From: Pipra filicauda
Taxonomy: Eukaryota > Chordata > Aves > Passeriformes > Pipridae
NCBI RefSeq assembly: GCF_003945595.2
Contig: NW_024104421.1
Location: forward strand, 5,642,001-5,706,000
Length of the DNA stretch: 64,000 nt
Direction: 5' to 3'
Shown in pieces: positions 28,001-43,000 of this stretch; positions within the stretch are counted from its first letter, which is position 1, and every line of letters begins with the position of its first letter. Under the pieces are notes generated by a model. That model saw nothing but the letters and a program-made list of their open reading frames with translations. It was not told where the DNA came from and ran no database searches. The translations under genes and the position numbers were made by a program.

Positions 28001-31000
28001 ATAGCAACTTTCTATCTATCTAAGAAGTTATTCAGGCATTTATGTTACTAGACTTTTGTCTGCTTCTTTTAGTCACACTGAAAATTGTTTTTTATTATGT
28101 TACGCAAAATTAAAGAAAAAATACATTGGCAGAACAGAACTTTTGGATTACTTGAATACTGCAGGAAGATAACTTCCCCAAAGGAATTCTCTCTTTCTTG
28201 TTCTATTTAGAAGCATGTTATATATATTTTTCTGCTTTCCAGTAAAAACTACTGACATCAAGCTTCAAGAATCAGGGATAAAATAAAACAAAATGATTAA
28301 TGTTGGGGGTTGAATGGAAAAAAAGAGGAAGGATGCCTTACCCCTCAGATGAGCCAAGAACATATTCAGATATTTCTGGTTTTGAGGTATAGATCAAGAG
28401 TTTAAAGAGTGATAGCAAAGAGCAGAACAAAAATCTACCAGTCTGTTTTCTCATTTACACATTCAGAATCTGATGGTAACCATGCTATGACAGAAACTGT
28501 TGAAAGTTAGATGAAACTCGAACTGGAGACCTAATTCTACCACCTCTCAAGGGGATTTTACTTTGGAAACCTTGTCCCCACCCCTAATATTTATTTTTGT
28601 CTCTAGTTATTCTTTGCATATTGAATTCAGCTTATTTTTTCCCCTCTCAGCAGCAGTTACTGATTGAGTTGTTGTCCTGGGAAATGAATCAATTAAGTCT
28701 GTGTTTGTTCTTGCCTCTGTGGAAGACCGCATGGAAGCAGTGGGGCCTGTTGCTCTATGATGACTGTGACTTCTGCTTGTGGAGGCTTAATGCTTGTTTT
28801 AGCCTGACACCCTGATTGCTCTGGGTAAGCACTGCTGCTGATTGCAGTGCTGATTACAGGGAGAGGACTCCCTGAGATTGTGCGCAGGGTCCAGCAGGCT
28901 GAATGTTCTCAATAGCACCCTGCCAAGACTCCTGGGTGCTTCTTGTGTCACCCCCTCTGTACGTAACCATCTGCCTTGTGCACCCGGGGGGTAGTTGCAC
29001 CTTGCCACGCAGCAAGGAAACCCATTCCTGCTTCAGAACAGAGGTACTTCTGTGAACTAACTGTGGCATCTACCGACACTCGAAGGAATCGAGTTTTATA
29101 TGGTTTCCCATATAAAGATGCTTTTCTGAAGCCACAATGCATTGCCTGCAAAGAGATTATCTGCAGTGAGAAACTCAGAGAGCACTTAGGGCACAGCAGG
29201 TGAGACAAGCCATGCACCCTAACATAGCTGCCATAGTACTGTCTGGATGCAGAGATATTAAAGTCCTTTGAGGAAACCATGTTCTTCATTCGTCTAATAT
29301 TTACTACTTTTAAGATAGACTGAAAGTACTAGTTTGCCTCTAGCAAATCAGAATATTCAAATAATTTATAATTTCAAATTAAAAGAAACATTGAATAATA
29401 ATAGAAACCTTCCTTGCCTTCAGTAACCGGATGGAACCCCTCCCTTTCTGCATTGCTTTTTCTAGTTATCACCCACACTTGAAGCAGTCCCAAACCTAAA
29501 CTAAAAATCTCAAACTGTTTCCTCTCAAGACTCATTCAGAGTATTTTCTCACCCGCTCAGCAGCAGCAGTGACCATGTGTATCCTTTATATCACTGGCCC
29601 TGAGTAGAAATGACAAGTGTCAGCAATTCTTGGCTTAGAAGGGGCTGTTCCCCTTGTAAAGATGATAAATGTTTCTACACTGACAACCCTTTACTCTTTC
29701 AGACCTGTTTAACATTCTGTTAAAGCTTTTAGGTGCATTTCCAGAAACACTAATAGTATATCTTTGTCAGTTTTCTACCACTAGTTCCACTTTTCTGTCC
29801 ACTTACAAAGCAGCAGACTATGGAGAAAACTAAGATAAGATAATGACTGCAATTGCTCTGGGTGAACTTCAGAGATGGGCTTCATTCTCAGTTCATCAGG
29901 AAGTCAGAAGAATCTCTTTCCATAACAGAAGCCAACAGCCAGCAGAATTGACTTTGTGATATACTATAGCCAGTGTTCAATATAAATGAACTGAGACAAA
30001 TGTTAAAAAAGTATATTTAAGCACTTCTCTCTTTCCCAGTGACACTATTCACTTACATTTCAATTGCTTTAGAAACAGCAATCATACACCATGGACATCA
30101 CATGAAGACTATGACCTTACAAAACCTTTTATATTCCACTTCACAAATGAGAAAACTGCAGCTCTGAAATGCCTGGTGTTGGAGAACTAAATAATAATAG
30201 AGTTCCATCTGTCTACATGAGATAATTCAAGAGGCTACAAGTATATGACAGTTTGATGGCTAAGGTCCCCAAGAGACTACCACTGTGCTGGAAATGGTTT
30301 TTATCTGAATTCTGAGCTCTATTTTTTTTCCCAACTGCATAGTTTCCTATAATTGGTTACTCTAACAGACTTCACAGAACACCTTCAGAAAAAAAGTGTT
30401 TCTGACAGTCACTTGCCAATTTTTTTAGACAATGCCATTAGAGGCAGAGATTTCCAAAGCAATCAATAATTTTAAAAAGTATTATAGGAAGTTAATAAAC
30501 TTTTACATTCAGAAATTTTTGGATCACAGGAGGTGGACTTTTTGCCTAGACAATTTTAAGACACTGAGTATTAGGAGTTAAGTACTTGTTAGCAATTCCA
30601 GTAAATGAGTCTTCTTTTTTTTTTAAAGTATGCAGTATATTTTTGATAGTAACAAAACCTCAGAAATGTATGGAAAATTTACAAGCACTTCACAAAAAAT
30701 ATGTTGATTAAACAATCCATTTGATATTATTTGTTTGCCTCTGATGTTATGAATTAATGTTCTAAAGTGTATTAAGAATTACAGTATTCCAATATACTGA
30801 ACAACTTTCACAGGTGGTCCCAAGCTGTCTCTTGATTTTTTCTTTTTTTTAAATCAATCAAGTGAACAGAAGCAAATGGTGGAACACTTATTAAAAATTC
30901 AATCATCCATGTATCAGCAAAATTTGGGGATATTAATATCGTCAGATATCTAAGATATATCTCTTCCACAACTGATTATACACCAAATTTACCTTGATAA

Positions 31001-34000
31001 TCTGACCTGAAGAAATGAAAATACTTTAACACTTACAACAGGTACATGCTATACATTATGCAATGTTATAGGTTTTCAACACAACACATTTATTTGAATA
31101 CATATCAGCAGTTGAAAACCATAAGAATAAAAATGGGTGTGTATGCCCATCCTGCACTTCTATAGAATAGTTTCAAATTGTTATTATGAGCAAAAAAAAT
31201 GTATTAAAACTGTAGATTCCCACAGAGCCATTGGTTTTACCACCAAAAGGACTCAGTGCAACCATCTAGCCTGATCTTTCCCAGACTCTATTTCCTGCAC
31301 AAAATAAAAATTTTTTATGGATGTGCAAGCAAATATTTTAAAAATGATGTTAGCTAATGAAAAGGAGTCTTTGCATAACAGAGAATCTCCCGATTTCCTG
31401 CATTAATTTCCTTCACTGGTAAAATGTTGCAACTCATTTTCTTCATAAATCTCTCTAGTAGTGTTCAAGACTGCAGTTTTGTGTCATAAAAGTAGGTTCT
31501 TTTCAAGCAGGTAATAGGAATTGTTTTATAGGAACTGTTTTCACCCTCATTTTCCCTTCTGAATATAAAATTCTTGACTATGGAAGAGTTGTAAAAGACT
31601 CGTAGCTCAGGAGATGCTACTTCTGCTGTGTCCTTTAAGTTTTGAACTAATACTTTGATCTATCACTTCTATAATTTTGCACCATCTATCATTTAGCAAC
31701 AGCATGAGCAGACCAGTGAATGTAGGAAACAAGCTTAAGCAAAGGGATGAAAAACTTCACAGAACATACAACAAAATGGAGCAAAGGTGAAGAAGAAAAA
31801 AGCATGAGAGAAATGTATTTGCAGAATGGCATCTTGGTTCCTGGGCTTTACTGTGTAAGTATGGTCTTTTCCACTGAGACAGCCTCTTTGATTTTCAAAG
31901 GTTCTTTATGAACATCAAAGCATGTGTGCTTGCAGTAGAGTTATTTTTCACCAATTGTAGAACTAGCTGCATCTTTCTTTTTCAAGGCTTAATCAAAGTT
32001 CAGTTGACTCTGTCAAGCATTAATTAGTTGACTCTGTCAAGCATTAATTAGTTATTTAATTGCTAGTTAATGACTTTGATAAACTTTAGATCTGGTGCCT
32101 AAGACTATAAGTCCCCAATGATTAACATCTCATGCAGTGTTTACTCCTGTGCAGGTTTGGATGTCTCAGCTTGCAGTTTCTGAAACGCCAGAACTAAAAA
32201 CCTGTATTATTAGCCAATTTTAATCTACATGAAACTGCTCAAGTAAAACACAGGGCAGCACATTGCAAATATAATAACAGCACATCTTGTAGGAGGGTTT
32301 AATTTTTCCAGGAAAAAATCAATTCAGTTAATTTCTTACATCATTTTCTGAGAATAGAGTAGGGCTTGTGGAAACCAATGAGGTCACCCACTACTAGAAG
32401 ATATCTCAATTTTATACGCTTATTGTTAATGGTTTAAGTGGAGGCAACTGTTCCATTCATGTGCAGTATTATAAACTATACTGGCTGAAAGGCTGAAATC
32501 CAAGAACTTCATGCTTTCTCTTAAGCTTCATACAAATCAAAACACCAGTAGAATGAGTTAGGCACTATAACTGCATGCATTAACCCTTAGCAAGGAAGAA
32601 ACTTGAATTACTATTCAGTGCCAAGTTTAGCAACCATTTTCATCCAGATGTATATTAGTATCTATCCCAACTGCATAATTTGGTATGGCAATTCAATCTA
32701 CTCAAAACCAGTGATAAAGAGTCCAGAGATCCTAATTTTCTGAAACCATTCTAGTTATCAGCAAAAAAACCTCACACACATGCCTGCTGTAAAGGACCAG
32801 TGAGCATCTAAGTCATTACTAAAGTATGAAAGATAATATCAAAGCTGGAAGAAATTTTTAAAAATGGTTACTGGACTGGTTCCAAGACCTTAAACACAGA
32901 TTCAATTTTAAGCTTGAAAACACAATTCTTAAATTTACCTGAAATCTGAGCTAGATCAAACTAAGCATACATAGATTCAGTTTTCTGGAGGTGTGCCGAA
33001 GGCTGTTCAGACCAGTTTGATAGACCCAGCAGTTAAAATAAATAGCTGTTGCTGTGAATTCACATTCAAAAACTGTCTCCACTATGCTACACTGCCTGGT
33101 ATTTCTCATTTCTTGAGAAACACAGGGCTAATGCTCAGTCTGGTGAGGACATACAAGTCCTCTTTGTCTTTCTAATCATGCAGACCTATACTTCACTGTC
33201 TAGCAGGTACTAACATCACAAAAATGTTTGGTAAAAAAGGCATGGGGAGTATCCAGCTCCAATGAAGGGATGGTGTGAAGCTCCTGTCACTGGAGCAATG
33301 TCTAGTATTGCTCTGCCCTCTGTTCATCCCCATATGGAAGACTAGCCTGTGCTCAAACAGTCACGAGTCAGACTGTTTTGGATATACCTACAGAGCAAGG
33401 GATGGGAAAACGTTTATATAAATAGCATAGTTAAAAAGAAACCAAGACCAAAACAAACATCCTACAACTCAACATTTTAAATGCTTTTTTTTCCTTTCAA
33501 AGTCCGGCTGGGGAGGATGAGCTTGGATTTCAAGGTTAATAAAGACAATATTTGGAGACTGTTGCTTTTCTCTCTGGTAGCATGCCATCTGTCCAGTCAT
33601 CCATGCACAGGCCTCCTTTTCTTACTTGCAACAGTAAACAAATTAATTTCTATTTCCTAATTCTACTTGCTTGTGTCTCTTGAGTTCTGCTAATAACCAG
33701 CAGCAACACAGATACATCTACTGGGGACCCTAAGCACAGGGCAGTCAGCAAAGAACATTTTAGACTTCAAGCACTTTTAGCCTTTTTTCCTTTGCAAGAC
33801 TCCTAACCTATGAAAATCTACTAACAAGAGCAGGATGGGATGGGCCCTTTTCCTTAATAGATGGTCATTTTGCAGGACCAGGTGTTTTGCTAACAGGAAA
33901 ATGTTAATAGTTCTTGCTAGGCAGTGACTTTCACGATGTTGTATTTAATTAATAAACATAATTTATATATACACAGTGAGACATAAAGATGACAGTATGT

Positions 34001-37000
34001 TCCCAGAAGATTTTTTAGTAATTAAATTTTATAGCTTCCCAAGCATCTTATTTTCTGTGCTCAGAGTAAAATATTGACAACTTTTTTTATTTATTTTTTT
34101 TTATTCTAGACTCTGCTGATAAACAGGATACACTGCCACAAACTACAAAAGAGAAATGAAAATATCATATCAATGTTTTTGGAACACACTACTTACTGTG
34201 GTGGCACAGTGGATGTCTTTCCATACATTGGCTTCCCTGGAGAGATCTGAGACTTCAAAAAGGTTATCAAGAATAACTTCCCCAATCATGTCATGTCTAG
34301 AAAATCTGTCAAAATCATAAACACTGAAATGCAATTTCCTGTTGCTGAGTTGATCATAGGCTACAGGAAACTGAAAGGTTTCATCAAAGACAGGATTTAA
34401 TGTCTTTCTGTGAACTCGTGTCTGAAACTTCTTTTTCCTATCTGGAAGCAGATAAATCTTAACGTAGGGGTCGGATGTTCCTGTGAAGTCTTTAGCAGGC
34501 AGATCTAAGGCTTTGACAATTGTGACAGCCAGAAGTTCATTTTCATAATCATACCGGAGAGTGAAGTTAAGTTTTCCACATGTTTTCACATCTTCTTGTT
34601 GCCCATCAGAATCCACAGACTTCTGTTTGTAGAGTTCTGGTTTTATTCTCCCAATGCTGGTTGTTGTCTCTCCCCTTTGCAAAATCGGATCTGTCCCCAT
34701 GTTAAAATCAACACTGGACACTTGCATCTGCCTTGGCAAGTGCCTCCTGAAAGAATTGTGCCTGCACACACACATACACACACACACACAAAACAATCCG
34801 TGGTTATCTCTGAGAAAAGACCATTGCTAAACAGAAAATACAAGAAGACCAAATTAATAAGGGTTCCTATCTTAAATATTATTTTAAAGTAATCCCCCCT
34901 CAATTATTTGCAAGTGTTTAAACATCTTTGAGAGAAATAATCGTTCAGAATTAATTTCTTGACCTGAGAGACACCCAGTATCTTGGAGATACATATATTT
35001 ATAACCTTGCTTTCAGACTATGCAGCTGAAACTGAATTCATGTTCTTTCACAGAACAAGTTGACAGTTCCAGCATTGCTTGATCCCACTGTGCTAGGGCC
35101 TGAGTAAAGTACAGTAAGGTAGAAAAAAAAAAAAGTCACTTGCAGAATTGTCATTAGCACTCCCTGGTTTTTAGAGGCATTCCATGGTGGTTTTCCAATT
35201 AAATATTTACCAAGCTTCACAATGATGACCGTGAAAGGCGCCTGAAAGGGACAGCTGTGTCTGGAGGTTTTCGCCAGAGTGTTTTGCCATCCTACAACTT
35301 TTTATATACACCTGCTTGGTATTTGCTACACTGAGGTACAGGCTGCCTTCTCCAATCTGACTGGGAACATTTTGTTCTGGCTGCAATACATTTCAAAGTT
35401 TTGGTCAGCATTTTTCTGTGACAGCTTTTTTTCCTTCTGTTCTCACTGTCTGCTGTGCAGTGTATTGAAAGCTGATCCCTGTACTAACATAAAATATGTT
35501 AAAATCCTTGTAATTCTGAATACAGTGTTGCATAAGCATATGTATTTATGGGCTTAACTTGGCTCATGAACATAAATGGAAAGCTGTGCCATTCCTACTG
35601 TGACTGAAATCAAAACCCTGGCATACCATACAGCCTTACAGTAATATAAAAACACTGGTCAAAAAGCTTCATAGCATTTATCAACAGCAGATTCCATTAT
35701 GACTACACTCTCCAGTTTATGTTCTGGACATTTTCACATTTTCTCGCTACTTCACTACCCCAGCAATCAGTACTGCAAAAGCTCAGTACATCCTCCTGTT
35801 AGCACTCTTAGTTGCCATTACAGAGCAATCCGACTGTCAGAATTTCCTCTGCTTTTTGCAATCAATTGCTTATTAATGCCAAATGTAGCCTTGCCTTATT
35901 GCTTGGTTTCCCTGTGGTGTTGTGTTCTGAAAACAAGAGGTGTCACAGCTGTGTGTTTCTTTCTTTAAATCAGAAATGCAAATTGTCCATTTGAAAGCAA
36001 CCAGGACTCATTTCATAGATATTATTTGTATTTTTGCTGTAAGTGAAGAGGTTGCACAAGGCATGAGGCACAAAACTACCGCAGTTCTGCTGAGCAGAGA
36101 TACAAGAGGGTAATCTGCAGCTATTAAATAATAGACAAGAACATTTCCCCTTTCAGCTGTTTCAGTACTGCTAGGTGCAGGGAGCAGTCCTAGCACTACA
36201 CAAGAACAGGGGAGGGAGAATTTCATAGTCTAGATTTGAAGTAGCTCCAAAAAATCCAGGTGTGATCTCAAATTTAGATGAACTATACAACCCTCATGTA
36301 ACACATTCTGCCTTTCTTTCTTCACAGACAGACAAGTTGAAAGATTTCCATTTTTCTTAAATGTTAGAACTCCCTGAATTCATAGTAGATGATGTCCACA
36401 TTGGAATGGAGTGAGGAATGAAAAGGCCCCAACAGAAGGTCAGAAAAGTACAGTATTGTCCCCAGGGAGTTTCATAGCATTTTTCCTCTGAGAAGTCCAA
36501 CCTCATAGGTGTGCTAAACACAGGGGAGGAACTGAACTCCGCCCAAAATGTAGTGCAACAAACGTTTGGGCAGGCAGCAATTCAGGCACCATCTCTCTAG
36601 TATCTTTGACTCATAATGAGGTCCAGGAAGACCTGTGTTACTCCTGCTTCTACCACTGCTGAGGAAACTTGTGCAGGTAGGCCTTCTTGAGTCCTCCTCA
36701 GACCTGCAGCTGTGGTACTGAGATGCCCAGATAATCATGGAATCACAGAATGGTTTGAGTGGGAAGGGACCCTAAAGATCCCAATCCCTCCGCCATGGGG
36801 GTATTACGTTTAAACCCCATTGTACATAAGCGCTGGATAAAACTGCCTGTGCAAGGGAAATAGTGAAGCTCGTTGTATGACATCTCCTGTTTGGGTGAAA
36901 ACAGGTAGATGACAAATTCTCTTTTCTTCAACTTCTCTTTCGTTTATGAAGATCTGTCTTAAAACATGTAAAAGTAATACATAAAACACCAAATCTATTT

Positions 37001-40000
37001 TTAAACTTTATGCGTACAAGATCCACTAGTGAATGTAGTCATTGTTGCAAGATGTCACTAAGTGAAACAGTGCAGCTGTATGGCTGTCCCCTGTGGGAAC
37101 CAGCAGCACTTTTGCTCTAGGAAGCCATAGTCCTAATTACATAGTGTCAAGTATCTGCTCTGAGTCATAGCATTTCACCAAGACAGCTAATTGGTCTGTT
37201 AATTATTAAGATGTTTCCTTGTTACCATGGCAACATATTTATCTTCCTTTGTTCTGCAATAACAAAGGGATTAATGACTGTGATAATGAAGTACAAGGAT
37301 GTCAGACAACCAGGTTGTGAAAATGTGGCATAGCTACTAACATGCAAATCTAGATACCTCAACCTCTACTGACTCCTATAATAGACTTGCCTTCCATAGG
37401 ATAGAACAGATGTATTTTGAGTGACAGTAAATCTCTAACTGAGTATGTAAATCTCTAACATAAAACTTTGCTGCACAGGAATAGTGACAGTGTGAAGCTC
37501 ATTTCCAACTCAGTAAGATGGTATATGTATGAAAGAAGAGAGGGATAGGATGCTGATTTATGACATGACTTCAGATTTATGAGGGCTGACTCTGGTCTAG
37601 CTTTTCTACATGGCACTAGAGCAATCTCTTGGACCAAATCCAGGAAAAAGCATGTTCTTGTGCTATTTAGATGGAACGGAGACTGCTGTCTCTTCCTTGC
37701 AAACACTGAAGTCAACACATATGCTCATTTTTCTTTAACATTTACAGGCACCTCCCTTTTGTCCTTGTGCCTCTTGAGGACTAACTCAACATGCTATGCT
37801 AATGCTAGAGAACCGAAAGTATGTTCTTCGAAAATACAGGTGAACATTTGAAGAAACAATAAACTATATTACAGAATTCTTCCACAAAATAGTGGAAAGA
37901 GTGTTTTGCAATAACACAGGGCAGAAATATTTGTAAATGAACACTACTGCAGTTCTTCTGTCATGGTGTACTGGTTAATTGGGATCAAGTACTAAAGAGT
38001 TTTAAGAAGGTCTTTTCATATTATCGGGAAGTATAAAAATGACAGAGTTCTATTCTAGCAGAAATGTATCATTTCACTACACTAACATGTCTCTACGTTA
38101 AATGTATGGTCTAAAAACTGTGATCAGGTGCATTTTATCGTTGCTCTCAGTGGCTTATTAAAATCTTTGTGCTCAATTACAATGACTTAATATGATTTTA
38201 TTTATTTTATTAAGAAGATGATGGCTGTATAAACCTATCATAGAACTGGTTACAACACTTTTTGCCCCAGCTCAGGTGAGACCAGTGTAGAGAAGACAAT
38301 CCAGGCAGCAAACAATTTCCTTTGATCCTTTGTCAATGGAATGTATTTGAATCCCTCAGGACTCCTGAGGACAAGGAAGCAGTGCTGCATTGAAGACAAT
38401 GCAAGAGAAGTTGTGCTGCCTCTGCTAATGGCTCTCCTATATTTACAGACCCCCAATGAAGAACACCAGAGTCAGGTTTTAGACATTTTGCTGGTACATA
38501 GTTGCCAGCTGGGACTAAATCACAATCAGGAATAATGCAGAAAGCTGGTCTAAATGTCCAGCCTTCTTCTCATACATGATGTTCTCGGCAGCAATAATTA
38601 ATATGGGCTGTCAGTGAGCTAAGACTCCCTTAAGGCAAGCAGGGGTATTGATAAAATGGATTTACAAACAGAGAGATTACTATTACTGGGTAATTTTTAA
38701 GACACATCTAATTCTTAACATGTTTTGTGGCAAGAATGCAGAGTTTTTCAGCAAACTGTAAAAGAAGGTGATATCTCCAAACACCCTGCTATTGACTGGC
38801 TATGGTGCAACAATCAGGGTTTACTCAAAGCACAGAAACTGTCCCTTTCAGGAAAGATTTAACCCTGATAATCCAGATAGAATAAAAAGAAAACTCCCTT
38901 ACAAGGTTACCAACATATGCAGAAAGAGTAGGTTTGATAGCAGGTTTTAATTTTGTGAAACTGTCCTTGGTGTCACAGATATTTCACAGGCATTTAGATA
39001 CCAGTCCAAATCACTCTAGAGGTCTGTGAGAATATTTTCACAGCATGAAGCAGCTCTAGATCATGTTTCTGGAACTTCTTTTTTCCCCTATAGTACCACA
39101 GGGACTACTTAAGTCCTTTGCCAGCCAGCTATTCCTTTTTTCTGTTCAGGAAGTCAGACAGTCTGATTACCTGGATTTACCTGTCAGTAAATGATGGATA
39201 AAACTCCACCAATTAATACCCAGTTAGGTAATCCTGAGTTGGGTAACAGCCTTCTCATGCTAAACTGTACCAGTTTTGGTCCCTCTGGGTTCAGTATAAC
39301 AGTTACAATTTCAAAATTATCAACCCAGTATTGTGGTAAATGTTCCTCAGAATGGCTTGGTTGCTGTGCTCCCTCTCTGAGGAGACAGATACAGTAGCTG
39401 GAGCCAGGCATAGCCAGGGTAACGTGGCTTAAAGCCATCTGTACAGTCTCATAATTCAGGAGATAGTTCAGCTGCTAAAGTCAGTCAGACTTCCCCTGGC
39501 TGGAGTGCTCTCATTTTTGGGAGCCTCCTGTGGCTGCTTGTTGGCTGTTTCATGATGTTGGAATAGCTGGGAAAAAGCACTTGGTCACTCACCACCAAAA
39601 TGAGCACACTCAACTGGCAAAACGCTAACTTAGGGTCTCACAGAAGGCCAACAAAGTATGTGCCACTGAAAGTAAAGCATGTGTCTTCTCCAGTCTCATG
39701 CCTCTAACGATTACTGCGAGCGTAGGCCTTTTTTTGTTTGTTTTTTTGTTTTGTTTTGGTAACAATGTGTTTCCTTAGCAAATGGATTACTGAGAGAAAT
39801 CTACTTCCTACACAGTATTCTAACTTATGGCATTACACAATACTTCAAATGCCTCCTCCAGCCTTAGTTTCTCCACTCTTTGTTTATAAAACATTTCCTT
39901 TTTCAATGTAGAAAGTGATCTTTGCAGCTCATTGTTTGTTTTCCATGCATTAAATGTGCTGACAGTATTTGAAGAAAATCCCATTTGAAATTATAGGTCC

Positions 40001-43000
40001 CTGCATGTCTTCACTACTTTTCAATATAAAGTGGTACCTAATACAAATGTTTCCTCCACTTTAATACCAAAGAAATCATTTTAGGAATGCTGCATGCATG
40101 TCATTTATTTAAAGGTCTATATAGAATCTCTATTGCTTTAAGATCTGTCAATAAGGACCTATGTACTTAGACTGGGGTTTTAATTCCTTCATAATACACG
40201 CCATAATTGGCAAACCATGTCTTAAATGTGCCATCAACAGTGAATCTATAATTTATTTATAGGAGAGGGAAAGTTTCTTCTGCGAAAGCAATAGGTATAT
40301 CTATCTACCTCTGTCAAAAGATGTTGCAGTACTTTAAAAAATAACACTGAAGTCAGTCTTATAATCAAAACCTAAAAGGGAAATGATTAAAGTAGCAACG
40401 TATGTATTTACAAAGTAGTAGGTTTTGTTTTCATATGTTAAAATAACTGTGTAAGTGAAGGTACACTGTATGCTTCAGAATGTTCTGTTCAAAAAACAGT
40501 GAGGCTTTGCCTTCACGTGACTACTGTTTCACCCATAACTGTGAAGAAACCTGTGAATCAGGATTTCAAGGATCCTGGAAATTTCCAGCAGAGCATTCCT
40601 GGCCTACCTGTTCCTAGGAAAGGTGCCACAAACTCGAGAGCCTCTGACTTACCTTGATGACGACGTGGGCTCAGTGATCTGCCTCTGCATGCGAGCATGT
40701 CTGATCAGATGCTCTTTCAGTGCGTTCTGGACCTCTGCTGGTATATCTGGTGAAGTGTGGCTAATTTTCAGTGCAGCTTCAAGTACCTTTGTTGTAGGTT
40801 TCCCATTTTCTTTCACTTCCTTTTTCTCACTGGTCTCCATAACCTCTGTAGGAGCACTGGAGTTGCTCTGAGGGACATTACTGGCATTGGAAGTGAGAGG
40901 TTTGCTCTTCCAGCAGGGCCAACACAGCTTCCAAAAGACAAAAAGCGAGACTACCAGCAGGGCGAGCCCACAGAAGCTGACAACTACTGCTAACAGACTG
41001 ACTGAGACGTCTGCAAACAATTAGAAACAAAAATCATCATGACAGACAAACATGAAGAGAAAAATATAATTAAAAATTACACAGGCAAGGGCATAGAAGC
41101 ATTTTTGTCATTATTTTTGCATAGAGTTTTAAGGTCCTATTTAAGGTTGTGTTATTTTTGTGTGTGGGTTTTTTTGTTTGCTTTTTGGTTTTTTTGCTAT
41201 CTCAGCCTGTACTCTAAAATGTTATTATTTTCTAATATCTACTTCACAAACACTCCATTAATTGTTGTTCAGACCAAGGGCCAGTATCTAGCCTCGCACT
41301 CAGACATACTTCTAAGGAAGTAAGAATCTACTGAAGCAAAAGAGTCCCCAAAACTCTTAGCTGTTGTCAAAGGATTTAGAAATCTGTAGGTAAAAGTAAT
41401 ATTGCCCAGGGCTAAAGCAAAGTTATTATACTCAAACAACAAGTGTCCTCACTAAGATTTAAAGCAAATACATGAGATTCTGTTCCCAGAGTTAGATTTC
41501 CAAATTTAATAATAAGCACCTATATGGATAACCTTCTCCTTTTAAGTAATGTACACATGCCTTTGCACACTGACTTTGGGTGGAGGACAGACAGCTCCCG
41601 AAAACATCAGCAACTTTGATTTCAGTGAGAAGTTATGGATGTTTAATTCTTTAGAACATATATTTAGAACATCAAGGACACATCTTGATGAAAAAGTTAA
41701 ATCACCTTCAACATTTTATATCAGTGCACATGAAGATAGACCAGATCTAAACTGCCAGGCTGATAACACAGATTTCTTCAGGACTCGCCAAACTTTTGAT
41801 TCTCTATGCCAACTGCTTCAGTAACATTTGAAAACCTAATATTTAAGTGGTGTAAATAGGGACAGGATAAAGTCTGTCATAAATAAGAAATTTCTAGGGT
41901 TAAATCTTCAGCTATAGACCAAGGCTGCATGAAACCAAGATAGCACATATACATCAATATCTAAAATTTTGCTATGAAAAAGCAGCTGGCTTCACAGAAT
42001 GCTATCCAGATGCCCTGAGTTGTACAGAGATCATACTGTACATTTAGCTACCCCTTCTGCCATGTATTTGACTTTTGCTTGACACAATTGCTTATGATAT
42101 CCAATAGCCTGGCCAAAAATGGAACAGATTTCGTACCAACAAAATTCTGTGAACACACTTGTATTTTAGGGGATGGTGGATCACCAGCACTGCCAGTTGA
42201 GCCCTAATTAGGAGTTTTATTCTATGTGACATGTTTCAGTTTGATTTTTCCAGTTCCATGCAATACTATAACTAAAAAATCCCTTTCCTTTTCAAAAGAG
42301 CCATTTGTGAGCTTTAAAAGTATTCACTAAACCGTGCTTAAACATCCCTCAAGTAATGGCTGCTGCTTCTGCTTACAACAAGTTTTGACATTTTAACAAC
42401 TAATACTCTGTATCCATAACTCCGGGCTATAGGCTACTAAACTGAATGAGTGGAAAAGTGCAAAGAGGGTTTGAGTGCATTTTTTCTAGATTTTCACAGA
42501 AAGAAAAACAGTATGTATTTGGGTCCACGGGACAGTATACACCTCACCAGTCCCTTTGAGAGCAAAGATAGAGAGATGAAGTATAGAAAGATGAAGATAG
42601 AAAGATGAAGGTTAGAAAGATGAAGTAGGAAATTTGGGAATGTTTTCTTTATTAATATATAATATCCAGGTATATCTCAGTAACAAATACTGAACTTAAG
42701 GCCTATTCATCACGAAAATGCATGAGGAAAGCAAAAGCACATAGAAAATGTCGTAGTCTGGAGATTTGAAAGCTACAATTCTGTTCAAACTTACTTTACC
42801 TTTCGTTCTGGCCAGTGTCATGGAATAAGTGCAGATGTGCTCCTGGATTTAAGGAGTTTGGCACAAGCTGCTGCCCTGCCCTGAACACAGGTATGTCTCC
42901 CTGACCATTTCCTGCCAGAACCGAGAAAGGTGCCCCCCTTTTCCACCTGCAGGTAAATGTCAAAACATAACCCTTGGAATAAGCATGTCAGCTGAGTGAG

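Larger units (their letters stand above)
34762..40652 (-). other. SYT10 intron 2 (5.9 kb)
   Basis: GTAAGT...GTGCAG, phase 2. It contains one CR1 3'-end fragment (36733-36800) and ends at a (TG)n tract against the exon 3 acceptor. Nothing else is recognised. Confidence 0.9.
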
